Assembly: GCA_020861205.1 (NCBI GenBank)
Contig: JAJBSY010000065.1
Coordinates: forward strand, 1 to 7,861
Source: Deltaproteobacteria bacterium
Lineage (GTDB): Bacteria; Desulfobacterota; Desulfovibrionia; Desulfovibrionales; Desulfovibrionaceae
Length of the DNA: 7,861 nucleotides
Direction of reading: 5' to 3'
A program made the translations under genes and the position numbers. Under the pieces are notes generated by a model that saw nothing but the letters and a program-made list of their open reading frames with translations, had not been told where the DNA came from and did no database searches. Shown here one piece after another: positions 1 through 5,793 of the stretch. Each line of letters begins with the position of its first letter. Within the stretch, counting starts at the first letter, position 1.

Positions 1-115
1 ATATTATATATTACACATATTTATATATTTTACCCGGAAATTTAAATCAATAATAGTAGCTTCATTATTTTTAAAATTATGATTTATTAATTGATTATTA
101 TGATAATAACATGCC
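1..115. other. AT-rich non-coding island
   Basis: These roughly 115 bases are almost entirely A and T, while the rest of the window is GC-rich, and the change near position 112 is abrupt. No credible gene is visible: the only frame through it is the tail of a minus-strand frame that begins inside the CoA-transferase gene and has no family resemblance. The stretch could be the promoter region of a gene to the left of the window, or the edge of acquired DNA. The sequence does not decide between these. Confidence 0.5.
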
Positions 116-323
116 ACGGCCGCACGAACTTTATGAAAGGCTTCCCTGCTCGCGGGTTTCCGGCAGGCTCCGGAGCGGGTAAAGGACAAGCGCCAAACGA
201 TACCTTTCAGTTTCGGTATCGTTTGGCGCCGTCGTTCGGACCCTGACCGGCTCGCGGCCGTATTCACCGAGCTCCGGGCGGGGTTATCCCGGAAAGCGGA
301 CTTTATCGCGTATGGCGAATCAG
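116..323. other. Intergenic region downstream of the CoA-transferase gene
   Basis: GC-rich non-coding DNA after the last gene of the leftward operon. It holds the strong hairpin at 190-229 and, further along on the minus strand, a weaker potential stem (CCTGC paired with GCAGG, about 145-170). A minus-strand frame of 113 codons crosses it, but its composition changes at the AT boundary, it overlaps the operon's last gene, and it resembles no family I know, so I do not call it a gene. Confidence 0.5.
190..229 (-). terminator. Probable operon terminator hairpin
   Basis: A perfect 15-bp inverted repeat, GCGCCAAACGATACC at 190-204 and its complement at 215-229, flanks a 10-base loop. It lies about 95 bases past the stop codon of the CoA-transferase gene. 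Read on the minus strand the stem is followed by TTGTCCTTT, which is T-rich but not a clean T-run. On the plus strand no T-run follows, so it best fits an intrinsic terminator for leftward transcription. It could instead be a dispersed palindromic repeat or an RNA 3'-end stabiliser. Confidence 0.6.
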
Positions 324-1625
324 CTACAGCAGGCCAAGTTGCCACGCTTCCTTCGTTAGCGGCTCCCTGAAGTCCGGATGCGCTATGGCGATAAGAGCCG
401 CCGCGCGCTGCCGCAAGCTCTTGCCCCGCAGGTCCGCGATCCCCTGCTCCGTCACCACGTAATGCGCCAGGCCGCGCGGGGTGGTCACGCCCGCGCCCCG
501 CGCCAGTTCGCAGGTGATGCGCGAAACGGCGCCGTTGGATGCCGTGGATGACAGGGCGAAAATGGCCTTGCCGCCCTTGGACCGGCTCGCCCCGATCACG
601 AAATCGAGCTGCCCGCCGATGCCGCTGTACATTTTGTTGCCGATGGTCTCCGCGTTGATCTGGCCGGTAAGGTCGATCTGGAGCGCCGAGTTGACGGATA
701 TCATGGTATCGTTGCGCCCGATGACGCAGGGGTCGTTGACATAGTCAACCGCCCGCATTTCCACGTCCGGGTTTCCGTTCACGAAATCATACAGTTTTCG
801 GGTCCCCATAAGGAAGGTGCAGATGAACTTGCCCGGATGCAGGGTCTTGCGTTTGTTGGTGATGACGCCTGCTTCGGCCAGCGTCACCACGCCGTCCGAA
901 AACATCTCGGAATGGATGCCCAGGTCCTTCTTGTCCGTCAGGAACGTCAGGACGGTATCCGGGATGCCGCCGATGCCGAGCTGGAGCGTCGCGCCGTCCG
1001 GGATGAGTCCGGCTACGTTGCGCGCGATCCGGCGCTCGATTTCCCCGACTTTGGGCGGAACAAGTTCGAATACCGGCGAATCCTCTTCCACGATGTACGT
1101 GATTTCGTCGAGGTGAACCTTGTCGCCGTTGGTGCGCGGATAGTTGCGGTTCATCTGGGCGATGACCACCTTCGCGCTCTCTACCCCTGCCCGGGCGTAA
1201 TCGGCGGAAAGGCCGAAGCTGCAGTAGCCGTTTTCGTCCGGAGGGGAAACTTGGATCAGGAAAACGTCCACCGGCAGGATGCCCTCCGTGAACAGGCGCG
1301 GAATTTCGCTGTACAGGCAGGGGGTGAAATCCCCCCGGCGGTCGTGCACGGCCTGCCGCGTGGGCGGGGAGACGAACAGGCAGTTGACGTGGAAATGCCG
1401 TGCCATTTCCGGCCGGGCATAGCCTTTTTCCTTACCCAGGGCGAACATGGAGATGACTTCCACGTTCTCCACGGCCGGTCCCCTGGCCGCCAAAGCGTCC
1501 ATGAGCGCCGGCGGCTCGCTGGCCGTGGTGTGCAGCAGGACGCGATAATCGGATTTTACGGACCGCAACGCTTCGTCGGCCGTCACAAGTTTTTCGCGGT
1601 ATCTTTTTCTCCAGTCGCCTGGCAT
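324..1625 (-). CDS. Acetyl-CoA hydrolase/transferase family CoA-transferase
   Basis: A 433-residue cytoplasmic enzyme of the acetyl-CoA hydrolase / 4-hydroxybutyrate CoA-transferase family, full length for that group. It should move CoA between an acyl-CoA and a free carboxylate through a glutamyl-CoA thioester. The likely catalytic residue is Glu240 in GIHSEMFSDG (236-245). Also visible are the glycine-rich LGIGGIPD (216-223), the YSGIGGQLDF CoA-site loop (333-342) and the conserved C-terminal TEQGIADLRG (392-401). The ATG at 1625 has an AGGAGA ribosome site about six bases upstream. The gene follows the oxidoreductase beta subunit by 27 bases and is the last gene of that operon, so its acyl-CoA donor is probably the product of that enzyme. 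Family membership is firm. Whether it acts as acetate, succinate, butyrate or 4-hydroxybutyrate CoA-transferase, or as a hydrolase, cannot be read from the sequence. Confidence 0.9.
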   Translation of the reverse strand: MPGDWRKRYREKLVTADEALRSVKSDYRVLLHTTASEPPALMDALAARGPAVENVEVISMFALGKEKGYARPEMARHFHVNCLFVSPPTRQAVHDRRGDFTPCLYSEIPRLFTEGILPVDVFLIQVSPPDENGYCSFGLSADYARAGVESAKVVIAQMNRNYPRTNGDKVHLDEITYIVEEDSPVFELVPPKVGEIERRIARNVAGLIPDGATLQLGIGGIPDTVLTFLTDKKDLGIHSEMFSDGVVTLAEAGVITNKRKTLHPGKFICTFLMGTRKLYDFVNGNPDVEMRAVDYVNDPCVIGRNDTMISVNSALQIDLTGQINAETIGNKMYSGIGGQLDFVIGASRSKGGKAIFALSSTASNGAVSRITCELARGAGVTTPRGLAHYVVTEQGIADLRGKSLRQRAAALIAIAHPDFREPLTKEAWQLGLL

Positions 1626-1652
1626 GACACTCTCCTATGCGGCGCGGGTCTA

Positions 1653-2564
1653 TTACGCGGGTTTGACGGTCCATTCGGATCGGATTTTCGCCCATGTCCG
1701 GTCGCGTTGCCGTTCCAGCTCGGCGATATCCGCATCGGTCACGGTTTTGAACCGGCCCTGTTTGGACACGTAGCTCTTGATCGAGGCAAATTCCTTGGGG
1801 TTCCTGTTCAGGGTGAATTCGCCGTTTTGATACTCGGCCAGATACCAGAGGCCCGTATCCACATACTCTTTGGCCAGCTCGACCGTCTTGCCGGTCGGCG
1901 TTGACCAGCCCGTGGGGCAGGGCGCGATGACGTGGATATAGGATGCCCCCTTGTGCTCCTTGGCCTTGGTTATCTTCCTGATGTAGTCCAGGGGGTACCC
2001 CACGCTGGCGGTGGCCGCGTACCCGATATTGTGGGCCGCTATGATGTCGAACATGTTTTTTTTGACGGGATTGGCGCCATGACGCTTGGCTCCCGCCACC
2101 GAGGTGGTGGTGCGGGTGCCGATGGGTGTCAGCCCGCTCTCCTGGACGCCCGTATTCATATAGGCTTCGTTGTCATAGCAGATGTAGATGATCCGGTCGT
2201 CGCGATCCACCGCGCCGGAGAGCGCCTGCAGCCCGATATCCGCGGTGCCGCCGTCCCCGGCGAACCCGACGACGTAATAATCCTCGAGGCCGAGAGCCCT
2301 GCCCGCCGCCTCCATGCCCGACAATACGGCCGCCGTTGACGGGAATGACGCGCCCAACGCGTTCACATGGTACGGCATGACCGGATACAGGAATCCCACG
2401 GCGCTCATGCAGTTGGCGGGAACCGCGGTAAAACAGCGGCGGCCGATGACTTTCAGAGCCAGGCGCACGGCCAGGCTTCCGCCGCAGCCGGCGCAGGCCT
2501 TGTGCCCGAAAAACAGCTCGTCATCCGGCAGGGTTTTCGCGTTTATCGTGACGGCGTTACTCAT
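1653..2564 (-). CDS. porB: 2-oxoacid:ferredoxin oxidoreductase, beta subunit (PorB-like)
   Basis: 303 residues, the usual length for the thiamine-diphosphate (TPP) subunit of split pyruvate-type ferredoxin oxidoreductases. It binds Mg-TPP and the proximal [4Fe-4S] cluster and carries out decarboxylation. The TPP motif is GDGGTADIG (103-111), with YDNEAYMNTG (130-139) closing the metal site. Four cysteines fit cluster ligands: Cys24 and Cys27 in CAGCGG, Cys52, and Cys216 in PCPTGW. This spacing agrees with what I recall of the single-chain Desulfovibrio africanus enzyme. The gene overlaps the alpha-subunit gene by 8 bases (ATGAGTAA), with a GAGGTG ribosome site inside the alpha coding end, so translation is probably coupled. 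Pyruvate is the default substrate; another 2-oxoacid such as 2-oxoisovalerate or an aryl oxoacid is possible. Confidence 0.92.
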   Translation of the reverse strand: MSNAVTINAKTLPDDELFFGHKACAGCGGSLAVRLALKVIGRRCFTAVPANCMSAVGFLYPVMPYHVNALGASFPSTAAVLSGMEAAGRALGLEDYYVVGFAGDGGTADIGLQALSGAVDRDDRIIYICYDNEAYMNTGVQESGLTPIGTRTTTSVAGAKRHGANPVKKNMFDIIAAHNIGYAATASVGYPLDYIRKITKAKEHKGASYIHVIAPCPTGWSTPTGKTVELAKEYVDTGLWYLAEYQNGEFTLNRNPKEFASIKSYVSKQGRFKTVTDADIAELERQRDRTWAKIRSEWTVKPA

Positions 2565-3744
2565 TGTCCCACCTCAGGTTGACAAATTTGACCCGGTCTT
2601 CCGGCGCGTTTCCGTCCATATCCAGGAGCTCGCGGTACATGGTTTCGATGTTCTTTTTGGAAATGTCGCGTCCGGCAAGGCCCCCGATATAATTGACCGT
2701 GGCGGGAATTTTCCGCCGCCGGGTCAGCGCGGAATTGACGTTGCTAAAAACCGTGCCTTCGTATCCGTAGGAAATATCCTTGTCGATGACGCCGATAGCC
2801 TTGACCTGGTCGCCGAGGCCGATGAAATCCTCGAGCGGGAACGGCCGCATGTAGCGGATCTTGACCAGCCCGACCTTACGCCCTTCCGCGCGCAGGGAAT
2901 CCACGACCGCGCGGACCGTGTTGGTGATGCTACCCAGCGTCACGAGAACGGCTTCCGCGTCGTCGCACCGGTACATCTCCGTAAGCCCGCCGTAGGTACG
3001 GCCGAATATATCCCCGAACTCCCTGTCCGCCTTCCGGATGACGGCGCCCGCCCGCAGCATCGCCCCATGCTGCTGGTAGCGGAATTCCGTCTGCCAGTCC
3101 GGCCCCGCGCCGATGCACAGGCTGACGGGTTTTTCAAGGGTCATCTTGTGGTCCGTGGCATACGGGGGAAGGTAGGCGTCCACCTGGTCCTGGGACGGAA
3201 TGGTTACCAGTTCGTAGGTGTGCGTCAGGATGAACCCGTCGAGGTTGACCATCACGGGCGTCATGACCGTGGGGTCCTCCGCGATCCGGAACGCCTGGAT
3301 AACCACGTCCAGGCCTTCCTGGGCGTCCTCGACGTAAACCTGCATCCAGCCGGAGTTGAGCAACAGGAGCGAATCGTTATGGTCGTTGAAAATACTCCAG
3401 GGCACGGCGATGGTTCGGTTGGCGTTCATCATGACAACCGGGAAACGGCCCCCGCTCACGAACGGCAGACCTTCCACCATGTACAAAAGCCCCTGGGAGG
3501 AAGTGGCGGTAAAGGTCCGCGCGCCGAGGGCGCTGGCGCCGAGCGCCGCCGAAATGGCGCTGTGCTCGGATTCCACCCGGATATACCGGGCGGCGAGGCT
3601 CCCATCGTCCACATATTCGGACAGTTTCTCAACCACGATGGTCTGCGGGCTGATGGGATAGGCGGAAATAACCCCCGGCCTCGCCAGCCGGACGCCCATG
3701 GCGACGGCCTCGTTGCCGGATATGAACTCTTTTGAGCCGGTCAT
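2557..3744 (-). CDS. porA: 2-oxoacid:ferredoxin oxidoreductase, alpha subunit (PorA-like)
   Basis: 395 residues, the normal size for the large alpha chain. The N-terminal pyrimidine-binding TPP domain spans about residues 5-235, with YPISPQT (29-35), the ESEHSA motif (58-63; Glu60 is the likely glutamate that activates TPP by analogy), TATSSQGL (79-86) and PWSIFNDHNDS (115-125). The C-terminal transketolase-like domain starts near 262, with VTLGSITNTV (268-277) and KIRYMRPFP (295-303). With PorB it forms the active site, which converts a 2-oxoacid and CoA to acyl-CoA and CO2. The ATG at 3744 lies three bases after the delta-subunit stop. Its AGGAGG ribosome site (3753-3758) is formed by the codons of that subunit's final glutamates, eight bases from the start. 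The motifs look closest to pyruvate-type enzymes, but the substrate is inferred. Confidence 0.92.
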   Translation of the reverse strand: MTGSKEFISGNEAVAMGVRLARPGVISAYPISPQTIVVEKLSEYVDDGSLAARYIRVESEHSAISAALGASALGARTFTATSSQGLLYMVEGLPFVSGGRFPVVMMNANRTIAVPWSIFNDHNDSLLLLNSGWMQVYVEDAQEGLDVVIQAFRIAEDPTVMTPVMVNLDGFILTHTYELVTIPSQDQVDAYLPPYATDHKMTLEKPVSLCIGAGPDWQTEFRYQQHGAMLRAGAVIRKADREFGDIFGRTYGGLTEMYRCDDAEAVLVTLGSITNTVRAVVDSLRAEGRKVGLVKIRYMRPFPLEDFIGLGDQVKAIGVIDKDISYGYEGTVFSNVNSALTRRRKIPATVNYIGGLAGRDISKKNIETMYRELLDMDGNAPEDRVKFVNLRWDNE

Positions 3745-3747
3745 GGG

Positions 3748-4044
3748 TTATTCCTCCTCCGCGATCATGGCGATGACGCGTTTCGGGCACTCGTTGGCGC
3801 AGATGCCGCAGCCCTTGCAAAAATCCAGGTCGATCGCCACCGTGCCGTCTTGCTTGAAAACGGCCCCTTCCGGACAGACCAGGTAACAGTGCAAACAACC
3901 GATACAACCGCCCGAATCGATAACCGGGCGTTCCGTCCGCCAACTCGCGTTGGTTTCCGTGATGAACCCCGCCCGCCCCACGGGTTTGGGCATTTCCGCG
4001 TCGCTTCGCGGGGCGCGGAACGCGCGCGCTGTCGGCCTATTCAT
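3748..4044 (-). CDS. porD: 2-oxoacid:ferredoxin oxidoreductase, delta subunit (PorD-like 2[4Fe-4S] ferredoxin)
   Basis: A 98-residue electron-transfer subunit that carries current from the TPP site to soluble ferredoxin. Two complete cluster motifs are present: Cys47-Cys50-Cys53-Cys57 followed by Pro, and Cys76-Cys79-Cys82-Cys86 followed by Pro. Each motif's fourth cysteine normally ligates the other cluster, as in bacterial ferredoxins. Residues 1-34 are a basic, low-complexity leader. Before the first cluster, WRTERPVID (35-43) is the typical PorD lead-in. The ATG at 4044 overlaps the end of the gamma gene by 8 bases (ATGAATAG). Its own ribosome site is weak (AAGGCGG), suggesting coupling to the gamma gene. 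The C-terminal run of Glu codons doubles as the ribosome site of the alpha gene. Confidence 0.92.
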   Translation of the reverse strand: MNRPTARAFRAPRSDAEMPKPVGRAGFITETNASWRTERPVIDSGGCIGCLHCYLVCPEGAVFKQDGTVAIDLDFCKGCGICANECPKRVIAMIAEEE

Positions 4045-4582
4045 TGGCGCCGCCTTTTACGGCGTCATACGCGCGCCGCATTAGTTGTTTGTTCTTTTCG
4101 CAAACGGAGGGGGAGAACGTCCGCTCCAGCGCCCTGCCCGCCTCGGCCGTTCCCGTAAGGCCGGAAATGCCGAGAAGCGCGCCGAGCATTGCCACGTTGG
4201 TAATGGGGCGGCCCAAGATATCCAGGGCCATCCTGGTGGCGTTGAGCGTTACCAGTTTATGCGTGACGCCGGTGTGTTTCCCGGGGCGGGCCGTATTCAG
4301 GATCATGACCCCGCCCTCGCGCAGATAGCCCCCCATATTCTCCGAAACCAGGGTCTCGTCGAGCACCACAAGGTAATCGCAGGATACCGGCTGGCTGCGG
4401 TCAACGATCTTTTCGCCGTCTATTTTGGTGCAGCTCCAGACGGGCGCGCCCCGGCGTTCCGGCCCGAAGGACGGGCTGGCCAACGCGTAGCTGTCTCCGT
4501 AAACGGAAACGGCCTGCCCCAGCAACCTGGCGGCGGTAAACGCGCCCTGGCCGCCCCGGCCATACCATCGTACATCCAGCAT
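4037..4582 (-). CDS. porC: 2-oxoacid:ferredoxin oxidoreductase, gamma subunit (PorC-like)
   Basis: A 181-residue gamma subunit, the usual length, and the first gene of the operon. It corresponds to the gamma domain of single-chain pyruvate:ferredoxin oxidoreductase, which is structural and helps shape the CoA site. Conserved signatures are GRGGQG (8-13), PSFGPERRGAPV (37-48) and ITNVAMLGALLGISG (127-141). The start is well supported: an AGGAGG ribosome site (4591-4596) lies eight bases before the ATG at 4582. The order gamma-delta-alpha-beta is the classical one for pyruvate-type enzymes, which is the main argument for calling this a Por rather than a two-subunit KGOR-type enzyme. Confidence 0.92.
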   Translation of the reverse strand: MLDVRWYGRGGQGAFTAARLLGQAVSVYGDSYALASPSFGPERRGAPVWSCTKIDGEKIVDRSQPVSCDYLVVLDETLVSENMGGYLREGGVMILNTARPGKHTGVTHKLVTLNATRMALDILGRPITNVAMLGALLGISGLTGTAEAGRALERTFSPSVCEKNKQLMRRAYDAVKGGANE

Positions 4583-4604
4583 TTCCCACTCCTCCTCTCT
4601 TTCC

Positions 4605-4622
4605 GGGATGTCCGAGCATCCC
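4605..4622 (-). other. Small hairpin just upstream of the porC ribosome site
   Basis: GGGATG (4605-4610) and CATCCC (4617-4622) form a perfect 6-bp stem with a 6-base loop, ending eight bases from the AGGAGG of porC in the leader RNA. It would not bury the ribosome site. A second small stem (ATCGC paired with GCGAT, about 4649-4663) lies further upstream in the same leader of about 130 bases. Either may affect RNA stability or ribosome access, but chance is also possible at this GC content. Confidence 0.3.
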
Positions 4623-4721
4623 TGCGCGCCATATCAGCAGGTGTGTTATCGCCCTGAGCGATCCTGTCCGCTCTTGCGCCATGTGGATTTTTCCGCCACG
4701 GCCACGGTATTTTTGATAAAG

Positions 4722-4750
4722 TTTGTATTTGTATACAAATTTATTGTAAA
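4722..4750 (-). promoter_or_regulatory. Candidate sigma-70-type promoter of the por operon
   Basis: On the minus strand TTTACA (4750-4745) and TACAAA (4727-4722) are separated by exactly 17 bases, matching four or five of six and four of six consensus positions. The block is the only AT-rich patch in the 384-base gap before porC. It predicts a start near 4715 and a leader of about 130 bases. The spacer is largely filled by the palindrome at 4727-4740, so a bound protein would directly block polymerase. Confidence 0.55.
4727..4740. promoter_or_regulatory. GntR-type operator palindrome in the por promoter
   Basis: ATTTGTATACAAAT is a perfect 14-bp palindrome lying between the proposed -35 and -10 of the por operon. 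Sites of the TTGTATACAA type are common for the FadR branch of GntR regulators, and such a gene is transcribed just upstream in this window. The core TGTATACA recurs in front of that gene at 5736-5743. Position and shared core suggest repression of the operon by that regulator. The sequence alone does not prove binding. Confidence 0.65.
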
Positions 4751-4754
4751 AGGA

Positions 4755-4966
4755 CCGGGGCTTCCTGGCAAGAGAATTATGCCGCAAACAGCATAAAACT
4801 CGCCGATCCTTTCCGGTGCGCGGAAATAAGGGAGGGTATCCGGCGGGGCGCCGGCGGACGTACCTTCACCGCCTGGTCGCGACGGCGCAAGCCGGCCGCA
4901 TCGGTTTTTCGAAGAACAGACTCGCCGGTTGCCCGCCGGGCCTTTCACGGCTACGGCCCAGCCGTC
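4755..4966. other. Non-coding gap between the gntR stop and the por promoter
   Basis: No gene is supportable here. It contains three perfect short stems: TTATGC/GCATAA (4777-4782 with 4791-4796), TTCCG/CGGAA (4811-4815 with 4821-4825) and CCGGCG/CGCCGG around GGG (4840-4854). On the minus strand none is followed by a proper T-run, so factor-independent termination after gntR is doubtful, and some read-through from gntR into the por operon is possible. The first stem sits about 30 bases upstream of the por -35 and could also be a protein-binding site. Confidence 0.35.
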
Positions 4967-5623
4967 CTAGAACGGCAGTTGGAATCCGAGGCGGGCCGCC
5001 ACATTGGTCAGATGGGCGCAGGTGCGTTTTTCGGCGGCGGCCGGGTCGTGGTCTTTCAAGGCCTTGTAGATCAGCCGGTGTTCTTCCACGGAGTGCGGCA
5101 CGGCGTCGGGAGTGCTGGGGGAGAGGGCCAGGAATCGTTGCACGAAGGTATTTATCATTGCCACGCTGTCGATGAGGAACTCGTTTTCCGTTGCCCGGGC
5201 GATGAGCGAACTGAACAGCAGTTCGCTGTCGATGACCTTGTCCATTTTTCCGCTCTTGATGCGGGCGGTGTGCTGCTTCAGGCAATCCTCCACCAGGGCG
5301 AGGTCCCTTTTGCCGATGACCGTGGCGGCGACCTTGGCGGCCATGGGCTCGACGGCGAACCGGAAAACGAACACTCTGGCCATGTCATCTATATTGACTT
5401 CCGAGACGAAGGTCTGCTTGGTCGAGTTGACAATAATCAGCTTTTCATACTGCAACCGTTTCAAGGCGGCCCTGAGCGGCGTTCTGCTGATGCCCAGGCT
5501 GGAGGCGAGCGCCTCTTCCCTGAGGTGATCCCTGGGTTTGAACTCGCCGGTCAGGATGGCCCCTTTTATGGCCTCGTACGCTTGTTCCGACAGGGATTGA
5601 TTGTTTCCGATCCTGGGAAGCAC
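4967..5623 (-). CDS. FadR-type GntR transcriptional regulator (FCD effector domain)
   Basis: 218 residues from a GTG start. The N-terminal winged helix (about 10-75) has the GntR signature: EQAYEAIKGAILTGEFKPRD (13-32), then helix-turn-helix LREEALASSLGISRTPLRAAL (34-54), of which the last helix contacts DNA. The all-helical FCD effector domain covers about 80-215. In FCD proteins a metal site normally uses Asp and His from a DxxFH motif plus two later His. Here the first motif reads ELLFS (134-138), while His182 and His204 remain, so the site looks altered. The GTG at 5623 is chosen because AAAGGAG lies five bases upstream and the protein then begins where family members do; an ATG at 5680 would add 19 unlikely residues. 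It is probably a repressor of itself and of the downstream por operon. The effector is unknown, perhaps an organic acid or acyl-CoA. Confidence 0.88.
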   Translation of the reverse strand: MLPRIGNNQSLSEQAYEAIKGAILTGEFKPRDHLREEALASSLGISRTPLRAALKRLQYEKLIIVNSTKQTFVSEVNIDDMARVFVFRFAVEPMAAKVAATVIGKRDLALVEDCLKQHTARIKSGKMDKVIDSELLFSSLIARATENEFLIDSVAMINTFVQRFLALSPSTPDAVPHSVEEHRLIYKALKDHDPAAAEKRTCAHLTNVAARLGFQLPF

Positions 5624-5628
5624 GGCAG

Positions 5629-5635
5629 CTCCTTT
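5629..5635 (-). promoter_or_regulatory. Ribosome binding site fixing the GTG start of the GntR gene
   Basis: AAAGGAG on the minus strand is followed by a five-base spacer (CTGCC) and GTG. No comparable site precedes the ATG at 5680, so the GTG start at 5623 is preferred. Confidence 0.7.
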
Positions 5636-5731
5636 CCAGCGGCGAACGGCCGGGGTACGTTGGCGAGGCAAGGCGGGCAAACGGGTACACGGCGCGTTCT
5701 ACGCGACCGGGTGCCACGCGCGGTCCGTTGT

Positions 5732-5747
5732 TTTCTGTATACAAAAA
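5732..5747. promoter_or_regulatory. GntR-type operator palindrome in front of the GntR gene
   Basis: TTTCTGTATACAAAAA is a 16-bp palindrome with one mismatched pair, centred on the same TGTATACA core as the por operator. It lies about 110 bases upstream of the GTG start and just downstream of the proposed -10 at 5749-5754, over the expected transcription start. That position suits autorepression. An extra half-like sequence (CTGTATGC on the minus strand) overlaps the -10. Confidence 0.6.
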
Positions 5748-5748
5748 C

Positions 5749-5777
5749 AGCATACAGCGAACCATGCGCGAAGGCAA
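5749..5777 (-). promoter_or_regulatory. Candidate promoter of the GntR gene
   Basis: On the minus strand TTGCCT (5777-5772) and TATGCT (5754-5749) are separated by 17 bases, each matching four of six consensus positions. It lies mostly in the 170-base gap after the cupin gene, stops short of the cupin stop codon, and predicts a start near 5742 inside the palindrome. The leader would be about 120 bases. Read-through from the cupin gene is an alternative source of gntR RNA. Confidence 0.45.
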
Positions 5778-5793
5778 CCATTCCGGGAAAAGG

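Noticed and set aside
42..65. Tiny minus-strand frame reading MKLLLLI, like a leucine-type leader peptide
   Set aside because: It is only seven codons long in AT-rich DNA, has no clear ribosome site, and no attenuator hairpin follows within view; chance is the simpler explanation.
4..345. Minus-strand 113-codon frame across the left non-coding region
   Set aside because: It starts inside the CoA-transferase gene, runs through the terminator-like hairpin and the AT-rich block, and shows a composition break and no family resemblance.
837..1904. Plus-strand open frame of 355 codons opposite the CoA-transferase and the end of porB
   Set aside because: Antisense shadow; the minus-strand product carries clear family motifs and the plus-strand product does not.
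2314..3735. Plus-strand open frame of 473 codons opposite porA and the start of porB
   Set aside because: It is the antisense shadow of well-conserved porA/porB coding sequence, typical of GC-rich DNA, and its protein has no recognisable family features.
4401..4684. Possible small upstream frame beginning MAQERTGSL in the por leader
   Set aside because: It has no good ribosome site, runs out of frame into porC, and its product becomes Arg/Gly-rich there as shadow frames do.
4764..4785. Sigma-54-like -24/-12 element (GG...TTGC) on the minus strand upstream of por
   Set aside because: The GG and GC dinucleotides are 12 bases apart instead of the required 10, so it does not fit a sigma-54 promoter.
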